A stretch of 64,000 nt of DNA from Saprospiraceae bacterium (GCA_016717655.1 JADKFC010000001.1:558001-622000), one strand, 5' to 3'; shown: positions 32,734 through 41,479, numbered from the stretch's first letter. The notes: generated from the sequence alone by a model not told the origin. A program made the numbers and translations.

Positions 32734-35112
32734 ATGACAACAGAGCATGTAGGGGTAAAATTGACATGTAAACACTGCAATGACCCTGTAATTGGTACGC
32801 CCTTTACTTATAAAGAAGAGAATTTTTGTTGTCTCGGTTGTAAAACCGTATATGAAGTATTAGACCAAAACAACCTGTGCGACTACTATAATCTAGCCGA
32901 TAATCCGGGTTTTTCATTGAAATCAAAATCAAAGGAAGAGTACGAATACCTCGATGAACAGATCATCATTGATCGTCTTACCCGGCCCATTTCACCCCAA
33001 CTGTCATTGGTCGCTTTTCAATTGCCCCAGATCCACTGCTCTTCTTGCGTGTGGCTGCTTGAAAAAATGTACCGCTTCCATGAAGGGATCTTTGCTTCTA
33101 AAGTAGACTTTTTGCGAAAAGAGGTAGAAATCAGATACAATCCCAACAATATCTCTTTGAGAAAAATTGTAGAGATTCTCGACTCTATAGGCTACAAGCC
33201 GCTCATCGAGCTCGAAGCCCATGCAGACAAGGGTTATGATGAGCAGCTCAAGATCAAAATAGGGGTGGCCGGCTTTGCCTTTGGCAACATCATGCTTTTT
33301 AGCTTTCCTGAATACCTCGGACTCGAAGATCCTTATTTCAGACAGTGGTTTGGCTATCTCAACCTGGTGCTCTCCCTGCCGGTGGTCTTCTATTCCGGCT
33401 TTGACTACATCAAGCTGGCATGGTACAGCTTAAAATACAAGACATTCGACATCAACATACCGCTGGCCCTGGGTATTTTAGTAATGTTTTTTACCAGCAT
33501 ATACCAGGTCACCACGGGCACCGGCGCCGGTTACATTGACAGCCTGGCAGGCCTCGTATTTTTTCTGCTCACGGGTAAATGGTACCAGCAACGCAGCTAC
33601 CACTACCTCTCTTTTGAGAGGGATTACAAATCGTATTTTCCCATCTCTACTACCCGAGTTACAAAAGGTAAGTTGACTGAAATAAGTATCGAAAACATTG
33701 AAGAAGGTAACGAACTCCTTATCAAAAACAATCAGATCATCCCAGTAGACGGGGTGCTCACTTCAGATAATACCAGCATTGATTATAGCTTTGTTACCGG
33801 AGAAGAAATTCCTGTGGTAGTTCTTCAAGGAGAAAAAATCTTTGCTGGGGGCAAACTCAAAGACAGGAGCATGACCATGGTGGCTTCTCGTAAGGTAAAA
33901 AACTCTTACCTGGTGAGCTTATGGAACGATGCAGCCTTTCACAGAAACAACGACAGTTACCAAACCCTCACCGACAGGCTGAGTCGGTATTTTACCCTGG
34001 CCATCTTAATGGTAGCCTCGGCCGGCTTTATTTACTGGTATCCTACCTCTTTTGATAAGGCCATAATTTCATTTACTTCAGTGCTTATCGTGGCTTGTCC
34101 GTGTGCAATTGCTCTTACAGGTCCTTTTTTATATGGCAACCTCCTCCGTTTACTTTCCAGACGAGGCATCTTTTTGCGCAATGCCCAGGTGGTAGATAAA
34201 GCAGCGGGCATCAATACCATAGTTTTTGACAAAACAGGCACCGTTACTACCCAGTTGGAAAAAGAACTGTACTACCATGGAAAACACCTCTCTGCCGATG
34301 ATAGAAAACTCATCCATGCCCTGGCCTTTCAGTCGGTCCACCCGCTGAGCACGGCCATTGAGAAAAATCTAAGGCAGGATGAGATATGGGAGGTAAGCCA
34401 GTTTTCTGAAACAGACGGCAGAGGTACTTCCTGCATTTGCAAAGGCCAACTCATAAAAATGGGCTCCGCCTCCTTTGTGGGCACCGAGCCGGCCCCAGCA
34501 GGGGAAACCCGGGTGTATATCTCTATTGACGAAAAAGTACTGGGCTACTTTAATTTTAAAAACCAATACCGGGAGGGATTTTCTGAAGTGGTGGGCCAAT
34601 TGCAGGCCGGACATAAATCTGTGTCTATCCTTTCTGGCGATAATGATAAAGAAAAATCCAATCTGGAGGCATTATTGGGCACTGGGGTAGCCATGAGATT
34701 TAACCACGACCCCCATCAAAAAATGCAGTACATAGGTGAGCTCCAGGAGAAGGGTAAGGTAGCCATGATTGGCGACGGCCTCAACGATTCCGGAGCCCTA
34801 AAACAAAGTGATCTGGGCATTGTCATCACAGAGGGAACCAATAATTTTACCCCGGCCAGTGACATCATTTTCAGGGCTGAAAAATTCGACCTCTTGCCAT
34901 CTTTTTTTGATCTGAGTAAAAAGGCACATTGGATCATTGGAGGGGCGTATTTAATTGCAGTGATGTACAACACCATAGGCCTGGGTTATGCTGTCAACGC
35001 AGAATTGAGCCCGGTGGTTGCTGCCATTCTAATGCCTTTAAGTTCATTGACCATCGTTATTTATACTGTTTCCAGTTCAGCTTTGTTGGTGAGGTGGAAA
35101 TTGAAAAATTGA
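32734..35112 (+). CDS. ccoI: Copper-translocating P-type ATPase (CcoI/FixI type)
   Basis: 792 residues. An N-terminal zinc-ribbon-like metal-binding module (CKHCNDP, FCCLGCKTVYEVL) is followed by an HMA domain with IHCSSCVW and eight membrane segments. The CPC motif (Cys455-Pro-Cys457), the phosphorylation site DKTGT (Asp499), the P1B HP motif (HPLST) and GDGLNDSGAL are all present. P1B ATPases of this type export copper across the inner membrane for assembly of the cbb3 oxidase, and this gene stands at the head of the ccoSNOQPGH cluster. The 480 bp upstream are repeats. Confidence 0.92.
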   Translation: MTTEHVGVKLTCKHCNDPVIGTPFTYKEENFCCLGCKTVYEVLDQNNLCDYYNLADNPGFSLKSKSKEEYEYLDEQIIIDRLTRPISPQLSLVAFQLPQIHCSSCVWLLEKMYRFHEGIFASKVDFLRKEVEIRYNPNNISLRKIVEILDSIGYKPLIELEAHADKGYDEQLKIKIGVAGFAFGNIMLFSFPEYLGLEDPYFRQWFGYLNLVLSLPVVFYSGFDYIKLAWYSLKYKTFDINIPLALGILVMFFTSIYQVTTGTGAGYIDSLAGLVFFLLTGKWYQQRSYHYLSFERDYKSYFPISTTRVTKGKLTEISIENIEEGNELLIKNNQIIPVDGVLTSDNTSIDYSFVTGEEIPVVVLQGEKIFAGGKLKDRSMTMVASRKVKNSYLVSLWNDAAFHRNNDSYQTLTDRLSRYFTLAILMVASAGFIYWYPTSFDKAIISFTSVLIVACPCAIALTGPFLYGNLLRLLSRRGIFLRNAQVVDKAAGINTIVFDKTGTVTTQLEKELYYHGKHLSADDRKLIHALAFQSVHPLSTAIEKNLRQDEIWEVSQFSETDGRGTSCICKGQLIKMGSASFVGTEPAPAGETRVYISIDEKVLGYFNFKNQYREGFSEVVGQLQAGHKSVSILSGDNDKEKSNLEALLGTGVAMRFNHDPHQKMQYIGELQEKGKVAMIGDGLNDSGALKQSDLGIVITEGTNNFTPASDIIFRAEKFDLLPSFFDLSKKAHWIIGGAYLIAVMYNTIGLGYAVNAELSPVVAAILMPLSSLTIVIYTVSSSALLVRWKLKN

Positions 35113-35240
35113 GGAAAAATAATATCTTAATTGTAAGGTATTCAAATATTTATGTAAATAATATCAGAAGTTTTTAAAGGAAAATTTCGACCATTTGTCA
35201 ACTTACGAAGAACTTTCTTCTATGATTACAATCATCAAAA

Positions 35241-35254
35241 TTGACTATAATCAA
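35241..35254. promoter_or_regulatory. FNR/CRP-like binding site
   Basis: TTGACTATAATCAA matches the FNR consensus TTGAT-N4-ATCAA at 9 of 10 fixed positions. It lies 73 bp before ccoS and about 60 bp before the probable start point set by the TAGTTTTA box at 35299, a usual activator distance. cbb3 operons are commonly under FNR-family control; no regulator gene is in the window. The rest of the 214-bp gap is AT-rich. Confidence 0.55.
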
Positions 35255-35298
35255 TAAAATCAATGATGGGTGTCATGAGGGTGGTGAAGGGTCGATTG

Positions 35299-35308
35299 TA
35301 GTTTTACA
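35299..35308 (+). promoter_or_regulatory. Candidate -7 element TAGTTTTACA of cbb3 operon
   Basis: TAGTTTTA differs from TAnnTTTG at one base. The same decamer TAGTTTTACA stands before the small Cys-rich gene at 41470-41479, at nearly the same distance from the ATG (18 and 20 bp between element and start). Confidence 0.35.
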
Positions 35309-35326
35309 CCGTATAAATTTATCGTG

Positions 35327-35491
35327 ATGAAAATCATTTTTGTGTTAATTGGTTTGAGTTTGTTGCTGGCTATAGGCTTCCTCATTTCCTTTTTATGGGC
35401 AGTGAAGTCGGGGCAGTACAAAGATGACTTTACACCCTCGATGAGAATTTTGCACGATGATCCTCAATCCACTAGTAAAAAACAAAACTAA
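35327..35491 (+). CDS. ccoS: cbb3 oxidase maturation protein CcoS
   Basis: 54 residues: one transmembrane helix (IIFVLIGLSLLLAIGFLISFLW), then AVKSGQYKDD, where the G-Q-[FY]-[DK]-D pattern is the family signature, and a short soluble tail. Length and position between ccoI and ccoNO fit CcoS, which is needed for cofactor insertion into cbb3 oxidase. The ATG at 35327 is chosen over the in-frame GTG at 35324. Confidence 0.88.
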   Translation: MKIIFVLIGLSLLLAIGFLISFLWAVKSGQYKDDFTPSMRILHDDPQSTSKKQN

Positions 35492-35496
35492 AGAAT

Positions 35497-36180
35497 ATGG
35501 CTTTACCGGAAAAATTTTATTATGACAATAAAATTGTGAAGCAGTTTGCTTACGCTACGGCTCTATGGGGCGTCGTGGGCATGCTGGCGGGTCTATGGGC
35601 AGCCCTACAGCTGGCTTTTCCTGCACTCAATTTTTCAACGGCGGAGGTAACCTTTGGAAGGTTAAGACCGCTCCACACCAATGCGGTCATCTTTGCCTTT
35701 GTGGGCAACGGCATCTTCATGGGTGTTTATTATTCACTCCAGCGCCTGCTCAAGGCAAGGATGTTTTCTGATGTCTTATCCCAGGTTCATTTTTGGGGGT
35801 GGCAATTAATTATTGTTTCAGCAGCGCTAACCATTCCGCTAGGTTACACCACTTCTAAAGAATATGCCGAATTGGAATGGCCAATTGATATTGCCATTAC
35901 CCTCGTTTGGGTTGTTTTTGGTATCAACATGTTTGGAACATTAATCAAAAGAAGAGAAAGACACCTTTATGTAGCCATCTGGTTTTACATAGCTACCTGG
36001 GTAACCGTGGCCATGTTGCACATTGTCAACAGCCTTGAATTGTCGGTTAGTATTCTTACGTCTTACTCCATTTTTGCTGGTGTTCAGGACGCCTTGGTAC
36101 AAGTGGTGGTATGGTCACAATGCGGTGGCATTCTTCCTTACCACACCTTACCTTGGCTTGATGTACTACTTTTTACCTAA
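35497..36180 (+). CDS. ccoN: cbb3 oxidase subunit CcoN, N-terminal part (frameshifted)
   Basis: 227 residues carrying the first membrane helices of the haem-copper oxidase catalytic subunit (FAYATALWGVVGMLAGLWAA; LHTNAVIFAFVGNGIFMGVYY with a haem-ligand His). The frame is correct to about 36105 (SIFAGVQDALVQ). After that an extra G (CAAGTGGTGG for CAATGGTGG) shifts it, and the final 20 or so residues are spurious. The normal continuation WWYGHNAVAFFL is in the 36023-36778 frame. The full gene is a ccoN-ccoO fusion running to 37615 with three indels. Confidence 0.88.
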   Translation: MALPEKFYYDNKIVKQFAYATALWGVVGMLAGLWAALQLAFPALNFSTAEVTFGRLRPLHTNAVIFAFVGNGIFMGVYYSLQRLLKARMFSDVLSQVHFWGWQLIIVSAALTIPLGYTTSKEYAELEWPIDIAITLVWVVFGINMFGTLIKRRERHLYVAIWFYIATWVTVAMLHIVNSLELSVSILTSYSIFAGVQDALVQVVVWSQCGGILPYHTLPWLDVLLFT

Positions 36181-36778
36181 AGCAGCCAATAGGCCGGTAT
36201 ATTCTTACCGACTTTCTATTATTCACTTCTGGGCGCTTATCTTTATTTACATTTGGGCGGGCCCCCACCACCTTTTATATACATCCTTGCCAGATTGGGC
36301 TCAATCATTAGGTATGGTATTTTCTCTGATGCTGATCGCTCCATCCTGGGGTGGTATGCTCAATGGTCTTCTTACCCTTAGAGGGGTTTGGGACAAAGTA
36401 AGAGAGGAGCCGGTTTTGAAATTTATGGTTGCTGCCGTTACCGCATATGGTATGGCTACTTTCGAAGGTCCAATGCTCTCTATCAAGAGTGTCAATGCAA
36501 TCAGTCACTACACCGATTGGACAGTTGCTCACGTTCACGTTGGTGCCTGGGGTTGGAATGGTATGCTTACCTTCGGTGTTCTTTACTTCCTGATTCCACT
36601 TCTATTTAGAACCAAATTGTACTCAGTTAAGTTGGCCAACTGGCACTTCTGGTTAGGTTCATTGGGTATAGTATTCTATGCTGTGCCAATGTATTGGGCA
36701 GGTTGGACTCAAAGTTTAATGTGGAAAGAATTTACTCCAGATGGCTTCCTTCGATATGGCAACTTCCTGAAACAGTAA
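36023..36778 (+). CDS. ccoN: cbb3 oxidase subunit CcoN, central part
   Basis: The true in-frame portion begins near 36108 with WWYGHNAVAFFLTTPYLG, which includes the CuB/Tyr region. It continues with WAGPHHLLYTSLPDWAQS (two CuB His) and TDWTVAHVHVGAWGWNG (haem His ligands), so the core catalytic residues are all encoded. The frame ends prematurely at 36778 in GNFLKQ. With one G added to CTGAAA it continues as GNFLETVTQLLPMYVTRAIGG in another frame (36766-36842). A second small shift (an extra G in TATGATC near 36845) then leads into CcoO. Confidence 0.85.
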   Translation: MSTALNCRLVFLRLTPFLLVFRTPWYKWWYGHNAVAFFLTTPYLGLMYYFLPKAANRPVYSYRLSIIHFWALIFIYIWAGPHHLLYTSLPDWAQSLGMVFSLMLIAPSWGGMLNGLLTLRGVWDKVREEPVLKFMVAAVTAYGMATFEGPMLSIKSVNAISHYTDWTVAHVHVGAWGWNGMLTFGVLYFLIPLLFRTKLYSVKLANWHFWLGSLGIVFYAVPMYWAGWTQSLMWKEFTPDGFLRYGNFLKQ

Positions 36779-36844
36779 CCCAATTATTGCCAATGTATGT
36801 AACAAGAGCGATAGGAGGTTCTATCTTTTTGATGTGTATTTATT

Positions 36845-37615
36845 ATGATCTACAACTTGATCAAAACTGTACAACAAGGAGATTTTCTTGCCAATGAAGA
36901 AGCAGAAGCACCACCAATGGAACCTTATGTAGCTCACAAAGGAGAACACTGGCACAGATGGATTGAAGGAAGACCAATTCAAATGTTGGTCGTAGCCTTG
37001 GTTGCTGTTGCTATAGGTGGTATCATTGAAATGATTCCTTTAGCTACTATTGAAAGTAATATACCTAAAATTGCCTCTGTCAAACCGTATACTCCTCTTG
37101 AATTGGAAGGACGCGATATCTACATACGTGAAGGTTGTTACAACTGTCACTCTCAAATGATTCGTCCATTCAGATCAGAAACAGAGAGATATGGTGAATA
37201 CTCAAAATCTGGTGAGTTCATTTACGATCACCCATTCCAGTGGGGTTCTAAGAGAACAGGACCGGATTTACACAGGGTGGGTGGCAAGTACCCAGACAGC
37301 TGGCACTTCAACCACATGATTGAGCCGGTATCTATCAGTCCGGGATCCATCATGCCTCCTTATCCTTGGTTGGCTAAAAATAAGTTAGATACAGATTATA
37401 CCGCGTCAAAAATTGCAGTCATGAGAACTTTGGGTGTCCCTTATCCTTCCGGATATGAAGACCTTGCACTCAGTGACTTGCAAAAACAAGCCAAACAAAT
37501 TGCAGACAATCTGCGCAAAGACAACATTGAAATGGAAGGTCTTGAGCAAAAAGAATTGATTGCAATGATTGCCTACTTGCAGCGCCTCGGCACTGATATT
37601 AAGTTGAATAAATAA
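36845..37615 (+). CDS. ccoO: cbb3 oxidase CcoO part of CcoNO fusion
   Basis: 256 residues: a short helix end (YNLIKTVQQGDFLANEEAEAPP), one transmembrane segment (MLVVALVAVAIGGIIEMIPL) and a mono-haem cytochrome c domain with CYNCH (CYNCHSQMIRPFRSETERYG) and the axial Met region (SPGSIMPPYPWL). In Bacteroidota CcoN and CcoO are often one polypeptide. Here the linker reads continuously from the last CcoN helix once two indels are corrected, so there is no real start at 36845. The function is electron transfer from CcoP to the CcoN site. Confidence 0.9.
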   Translation: MIYNLIKTVQQGDFLANEEAEAPPMEPYVAHKGEHWHRWIEGRPIQMLVVALVAVAIGGIIEMIPLATIESNIPKIASVKPYTPLELEGRDIYIREGCYNCHSQMIRPFRSETERYGEYSKSGEFIYDHPFQWGSKRTGPDLHRVGGKYPDSWHFNHMIEPVSISPGSIMPPYPWLAKNKLDTDYTASKIAVMRTLGVPYPSGYEDLALSDLQKQAKQIADNLRKDNIEMEGLEQKELIAMIAYLQRLGTDIKLNK

Positions 37616-37640
37616 TTGATAACAAAAGAAAAAACTCAAC

Positions 37641-37826
37641 ATGTTCAAGCATTTATTATCAACATCGGCAGGCAACATCAACTGGATGGCCATGTTTGCC
37701 CTCGTGACATTCTTTATTATTTTTTCTGTGGTTTTGTTCCAGGTGTTTTTTACTAAAAAAGACCATGTAAATTATATGGCCCAGCTTCCACTTGGAGACG
37801 ATCACGATCAAACTTCAAAACAATAA
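37641..37826 (+). CDS. ccoQ: cbb3 oxidase CcoQ-like small subunit
   Basis: 61 residues with one membrane helix (MAMFALVTFFIIFSVVLFQVFF) followed by TKKDHVNYMAQLPLGDD. The size, the charged tail after the helix and the position between ccoO and ccoP fit CcoQ/FixQ, which stabilises the oxidase complex. It starts 25 bp after CcoO and ends 3 bp before CcoP. Confidence 0.82.
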   Translation: MFKHLLSTSAGNINWMAMFALVTFFIIFSVVLFQVFFTKKDHVNYMAQLPLGDDHDQTSKQ

Positions 37827-37829
37827 ACC

Positions 37830-38768
37830 ATGACGAAGCGATATATATTATCAACCGGAGCTCTTCTGGTCACTGCGGTAGGAGCATTTGCTCAGGAAGC
37901 CGCTGCCGAAGCCGCTGCTCCAGCCCAGCCTAATAGCTTTAACTGGGCGTATAACAATATTTTTTTAATTTTGGCTGCCATTGTTGTGATTCTTACCTTG
38001 TTAATGTTGTACAGGGTAATGGGCCTTATGATCGAAATGCAACGGGCTAAATTTATCCAGGAACACGGCCTTGAAGCAGCTGAGAAAGCCAATATGTTAC
38101 AATCGGAATCTGTATGGAGGAAGTTGTACAAATCCATGACCAAAGCTACCCCCATTGAAAAAGAGCAGGACATCGATTTGGGGCACGATTACGACGGCAT
38201 CAGAGAATTGGACAACAGTCTTCCACCCTGGTGGGTTTGGATGTTTTATCTTACCATTTTATTTTCCGGAGTCTACATGTGGTGGTATCACTGGTCAGAC
38301 AACGGCCCTGATCAGATCAAGGAGTATGAAATGGCAATGGAAGAAGGTCAAAAGGTGAAAGATGCCTACCTGGCAAAGATGGCCGATGCCATCAATGAAA
38401 ACTCTGTAACGGCAGCCACTGCTGCTGCAGATTTGGATGCAGGAAAGACGGCCTTCAAAACCTATTGTGCAGCCTGTCACCTGGAATCAGGTGCCGGTAG
38501 CGTAGGCCCCAATCTTACCGATGAATACTGGATCCATGGAGGAGGTATTAAAAATGTCTTCAAAACCATTAAATACGGTGTGCCGGAAAAAGGTATGATT
38601 TCGTGGAAGGATCAGCTCAGACCTTCTGAAATGAAAAACGTTGCCAGCTACATCCTTACCCTGCAAGGTACCAATCCTCCGGGAGCGAAGGCCGCACAGG
38701 GTGATGTCTGGAAGGAAGAATCCGCTGCTGCAACACCAGCTGCTGCTGACACTACCGCAACCAAATAA
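37830..38768 (+). CDS. ccoP: cbb3 oxidase cytochrome c subunit CcoP (mono-haem)
   Basis: 312 residues. An N-terminal signal-like helix (ILSTGALLVTAVGAFAQ), an Ala-rich spacer and a helix (NIFLILAAIVVILTLLMLY) precede the CcoP_N type helix WWVWMFYLTILFSGVYMWWYHW. The C-terminal cytochrome c domain has one CAACH (YCAACHLESGAGSVGPNL), with the axial Met probably in KGMISWKDQL. Only one haem motif is visible, whereas proteobacterial CcoP has two. The acidic/Ala-rich tail is of unknown role. A strong hairpin follows the gene. Confidence 0.92.
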   Translation: MTKRYILSTGALLVTAVGAFAQEAAAEAAAPAQPNSFNWAYNNIFLILAAIVVILTLLMLYRVMGLMIEMQRAKFIQEHGLEAAEKANMLQSESVWRKLYKSMTKATPIEKEQDIDLGHDYDGIRELDNSLPPWWVWMFYLTILFSGVYMWWYHWSDNGPDQIKEYEMAMEEGQKVKDAYLAKMADAINENSVTAATAAADLDAGKTAFKTYCAACHLESGAGSVGPNLTDEYWIHGGGIKNVFKTIKYGVPEKGMISWKDQLRPSEMKNVASYILTLQGTNPPGAKAAQGDVWKEESAAATPAAADTTATK

Positions 38769-38775
38769 AACCCAA

Positions 38776-38807
38776 TACCAGGCTGGAGATTTTTCTCCAG
38801 CCTGGTA
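38776..38807 (+). terminator. Perfect 14-bp hairpin between ccoP and ccoG
   Basis: TACCAGGCTGGAGA (38776-38789) and its exact complement TCTCCAGCCTGGTA (38794-38807) flank a TTTT loop. Only a short, broken T stretch follows (CTGCTTTAACC), so this may be a weak terminator, an mRNA-stability element protecting the oxidase message, or a processing site reducing expression of the maturation genes downstream. Confidence 0.65.
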
Positions 38808-38841
38808 CTGCTTTAACCTAAGCAACAGAAAAAGGTGAATT

Positions 38842-40275
38842 ATGACAACAGAGAAAAGAGAAACCACCGAAGATTTTATCTACGCAACTGAAGAATTTAG
38901 AGATACCATTGCCACGGTAACCAAAGAAGGAAAGCGGATTTGGATTTACCCCAAAAAACCGTCCTGTAATTTTTTTAATTACCGGAAACTTGTAAGCTAT
39001 ATCCTACTGCTACTTTTATTTGGCATGCCTTTTATTAAGGTCAATGGGCAACCTTTTATAATGTTTAATGTGTTGGAAAGAAAATTTGTTCTTTTTAGCA
39101 TTGTTTTCCACCCACAGGATTTTCACTTGTTTTTGTTTACCACGCTAACTCTGCTGGTATTCATCATCCTTTTTACAGTCATCTTTGGTCGTATATTTTG
39201 CGGCTGGGTCTGCCCCCAAACCATTTTTATGGAAATGGTTTACCGGCGCATCGAATACTTTATTGAAGGAGATTGGAATGCCCAGAAAAAATTGAATGAG
39301 TCTCCATGGACAACAGAAAAATTGTTTAAAAAAACCATCAAACAAATCTTGTTTTTTGGTATTGCCGTTTTTATCTCCAATATCTTTTTGAGTTACATCA
39401 TCGGTTATGAAGAGGTATGGCGCATTGCCACAGAACCTATTTCTATGCACCTCGGAGGGTTCATAGCCATGATCGTTTTCTCCTTCCTTTTTTATGGTGT
39501 TTTTGCCTTTATGCGAGAACAGGTGTGTACTACCATTTGTCCGTATGGCCGCTTGCAGGGTGTTATGCTGGACACCAACTCAATAGTAATTTCGTATGAT
39601 TGGTTGAGAGGTGAGCCAAGAGGTAAAATTAAAAAGGGCGTGGACCCTGAACAAGGCAAACAACTTGGGGATTGTGTAGACTGTGGGCTGTGCATCAAGG
39701 TATGTCCTACCGGCATTGATATTAGAAATGGTACCCAGCTCGAATGTGTCAACTGCACCGCCTGCATAGATGTATGCGATGAAGTGATGGTAAAAACCAA
39801 ACGACCTACCGGGTTGATCCGATATGACAGCCACAATGGCATTGCCAAAGGAGAAAGAAAATTACTTACCCCAAGAACAATTGCCTATAGCTTTGTGCTT
39901 ATTGCTTTATTAATACTAAATGTGGTTTTACTAAGCAATCGATCCGACGTTGAAGCCCTTATTCTGCACACACCGGGCACTCTCTTCCAAAAGTCAGAAG
40001 ACGGCACCATTAGTAATCTCTATAATTATACCCTGGTTAATAAAACCAGTGAAGTGCAACATATTACCATTACTACCGAACACCCTCACGCCTTGCTTCA
40101 GTTTATAGGCATGCAAGATCTTAGGGTGCCAGAAGATTCTACTATTCATGGATCTATGTTCATCAGAATACCGGGTAAAGACCTTACAGACCGCAAAACT
40201 GAAATCAAACTCCTTGTCAAAAGTAACGCCTCCGAAGAGGTAGTCGAAACCAACTTTTTAGGACCTTTTAAATAA
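38842..40275 (+). CDS. ccoG: cbb3 oxidase accessory ferredoxin CcoG (RdxA/FixG)
   Basis: 477 residues: membrane helices near residues 50, 100, 170 and 200, and the FeS motifs FCGWVCPQTIF and TTICPYGRLQG. Two 4Fe-4S clusters follow in CVDCGLCIKVCPTG and CVNCTACIDVCDE. After another helix (AYSFVLIALLILNVVLL) comes an IgG-like periplasmic domain (YNYTLVNKTSEVQHITI) of the FixG_C type. CcoG reduces Cu(II) to Cu(I) for cbb3 biogenesis. The stop lies 6 bp before the next ATG, so it is in the operon. Confidence 0.93.
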   Translation: MTTEKRETTEDFIYATEEFRDTIATVTKEGKRIWIYPKKPSCNFFNYRKLVSYILLLLLFGMPFIKVNGQPFIMFNVLERKFVLFSIVFHPQDFHLFLFTTLTLLVFIILFTVIFGRIFCGWVCPQTIFMEMVYRRIEYFIEGDWNAQKKLNESPWTTEKLFKKTIKQILFFGIAVFISNIFLSYIIGYEEVWRIATEPISMHLGGFIAMIVFSFLFYGVFAFMREQVCTTICPYGRLQGVMLDTNSIVISYDWLRGEPRGKIKKGVDPEQGKQLGDCVDCGLCIKVCPTGIDIRNGTQLECVNCTACIDVCDEVMVKTKRPTGLIRYDSHNGIAKGERKLLTPRTIAYSFVLIALLILNVVLLSNRSDVEALILHTPGTLFQKSEDGTISNLYNYTLVNKTSEVQHITITTEHPHALLQFIGMQDLRVPEDSTIHGSMFIRIPGKDLTDRKTEIKLLVKSNASEEVVETNFLGPFK

Positions 40276-40281
40276 CAAATC

Positions 40282-40716
40282 ATGAAATTCAATTGGGGAC
40301 ATGGGATCGCACTCTTCTTCTCTTTTTTTGTTGCTATTACCATTTTTCAGGTTATAAAATCCAAAGATTATGATCATGCATTGGTGAAGGAGGATTATTA
40401 TGTTGATGATATTGAGTTGGATGAACTTTTGGAAAAAAGATCCAACGCAAATAAGCTTTCTGGTTTGGCCATCCAACAGTTAGACGATAAAGCTATTTTC
40501 AGGTTTATCATTCCTCACAACAAACCAATTAGCGGCTTAATCCTCTTTTCCAGTCCGGTAAATGAAAAACAAGATAGGGTTTTCCCGATTCAACTCAACG
40601 GGGATACCATGGAGGTGGACATCAAAGACCTGAGATCCGGCAGATGGAACATCCACATGGAGTGGAGCGACGGCGAAAAAGGATATGTCTATGAAGAAAG
40701 GGTAGTGCTCCCCTGA
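40282..40716 (+). CDS. ccoH: FixH/CcoH-family cbb3 assembly protein
   Basis: 144 residues with one N-terminal transmembrane helix (GHGIALFFSFFVAITIFQVI), then KSKDYDHALVKEDYYVDDIELDELLEKR, a region typical of FixH, and a small beta-sandwich (IFRFIIPHNKPISGLILFSSP, DLRSGRWNIHMEWSDGEKGY). Needed for cbb3 assembly in species studied. Its stop codon overlaps the start of the next gene (40716), which indicates coupling. Confidence 0.85.
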   Translation: MKFNWGHGIALFFSFFVAITIFQVIKSKDYDHALVKEDYYVDDIELDELLEKRSNANKLSGLAIQQLDDKAIFRFIIPHNKPISGLILFSSPVNEKQDRVFPIQLNGDTMEVDIKDLRSGRWNIHMEWSDGEKGYVYEERVVLP

Positions 40717-41408
40717 TGTATACCGCCATTTTTTTTCTGGGCCTTGCCGGTAGCCTGCACTGCGTAGGTATGTGTGGACCCCTGACTTTGATAGCCCCTG
40801 TCAACAGGTTGCACCGGATCAACATGCTGGCGGACATGACCTTGTACCATGCCGCCAGGGTGGGTGTTTATGCTTTAATGGGAGCCATCATTGGTACTGC
40901 CGGTCAGCTTTTTGCCATTAGTAAAGTTCAATCCAACCTGGCCCTCGTTTTTGGTATTTTATTGGTGTTATGGGGCTTGAGCTACTATCTACCCTTGGGT
41001 CGTCAAAAATTTCTTGACGCCTTTGGCATGGATAGATGGTTTGTGAAAATCTATAACCGTTACCTCCAACATAACTCCAGAAAAAATGTAGCCATCCTGG
41101 GTGCCCTCAACGGCGTGTTGCCCTGTGGCTTGGTTTATTCCGCAATGGCCATGGCCTTCCTAGGAGGAAATCTGGGCACTGGGGCCTTACAAATGATTTT
41201 GTTTGGATTGGGTACCATGCCCCTGCTATATGCCTTCCAGATGGGCTTGGCCAATCGATCTGTCTTTTCTTTCCTCAAACAAAGAGGGCTTTCACCCTTA
41301 CTTTTTGTATTGTCAGGTGCCTTTGTAGTGTACAAAGCCATTAGCATCATGGTCCCCAAAGAAGCCAGCTTGCTCAATGCCGTGGCAGATCCCATCATGT
41401 GTCATTGA
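40716..41408 (+). CDS. SafE/UreH-type membrane protein, cbb3-linked metal handling
   Basis: 230 residues with six predicted helices of the sulfite-exporter TauE/SafE (UreH_2/DsbD_2-like) family: AIFFLGLAGSLHCVGMCGPL with the conserved HCVGMCG motif, and GALNGVLPCGLVYSAMAMA with the second PCG motif. Members next to cbb3 genes are thought to help move copper or reducing equivalents. The start overlaps the ccoH stop by one base. No terminator follows at once; the small Cys-rich gene comes 91 bp later. Confidence 0.82.
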   Translation: MYTAIFFLGLAGSLHCVGMCGPLTLIAPVNRLHRINMLADMTLYHAARVGVYALMGAIIGTAGQLFAISKVQSNLALVFGILLVLWGLSYYLPLGRQKFLDAFGMDRWFVKIYNRYLQHNSRKNVAILGALNGVLPCGLVYSAMAMAFLGGNLGTGALQMILFGLGTMPLLYAFQMGLANRSVFSFLKQRGLSPLLFVLSGAFVVYKAISIMVPKEASLLNAVADPIMCH

Positions 41409-41469
41409 TTGAAAACTTAAATCATGCAAGGCTATGACCCCCGTCATTTTCCAATATGGTATTCGGTTA

Positions 41470-41479
41470 TAGTTTTACA
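41470..41479 (+). promoter_or_regulatory. TAGTTTTACA element before Cys-rich gene
   Basis: Same decamer as at 35299-35308 before ccoS, with 20 bp to the ATG at 41500. This suggests that the small gene has its own promoter, possibly co-regulated with the oxidase operon. Confidence 0.35.
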
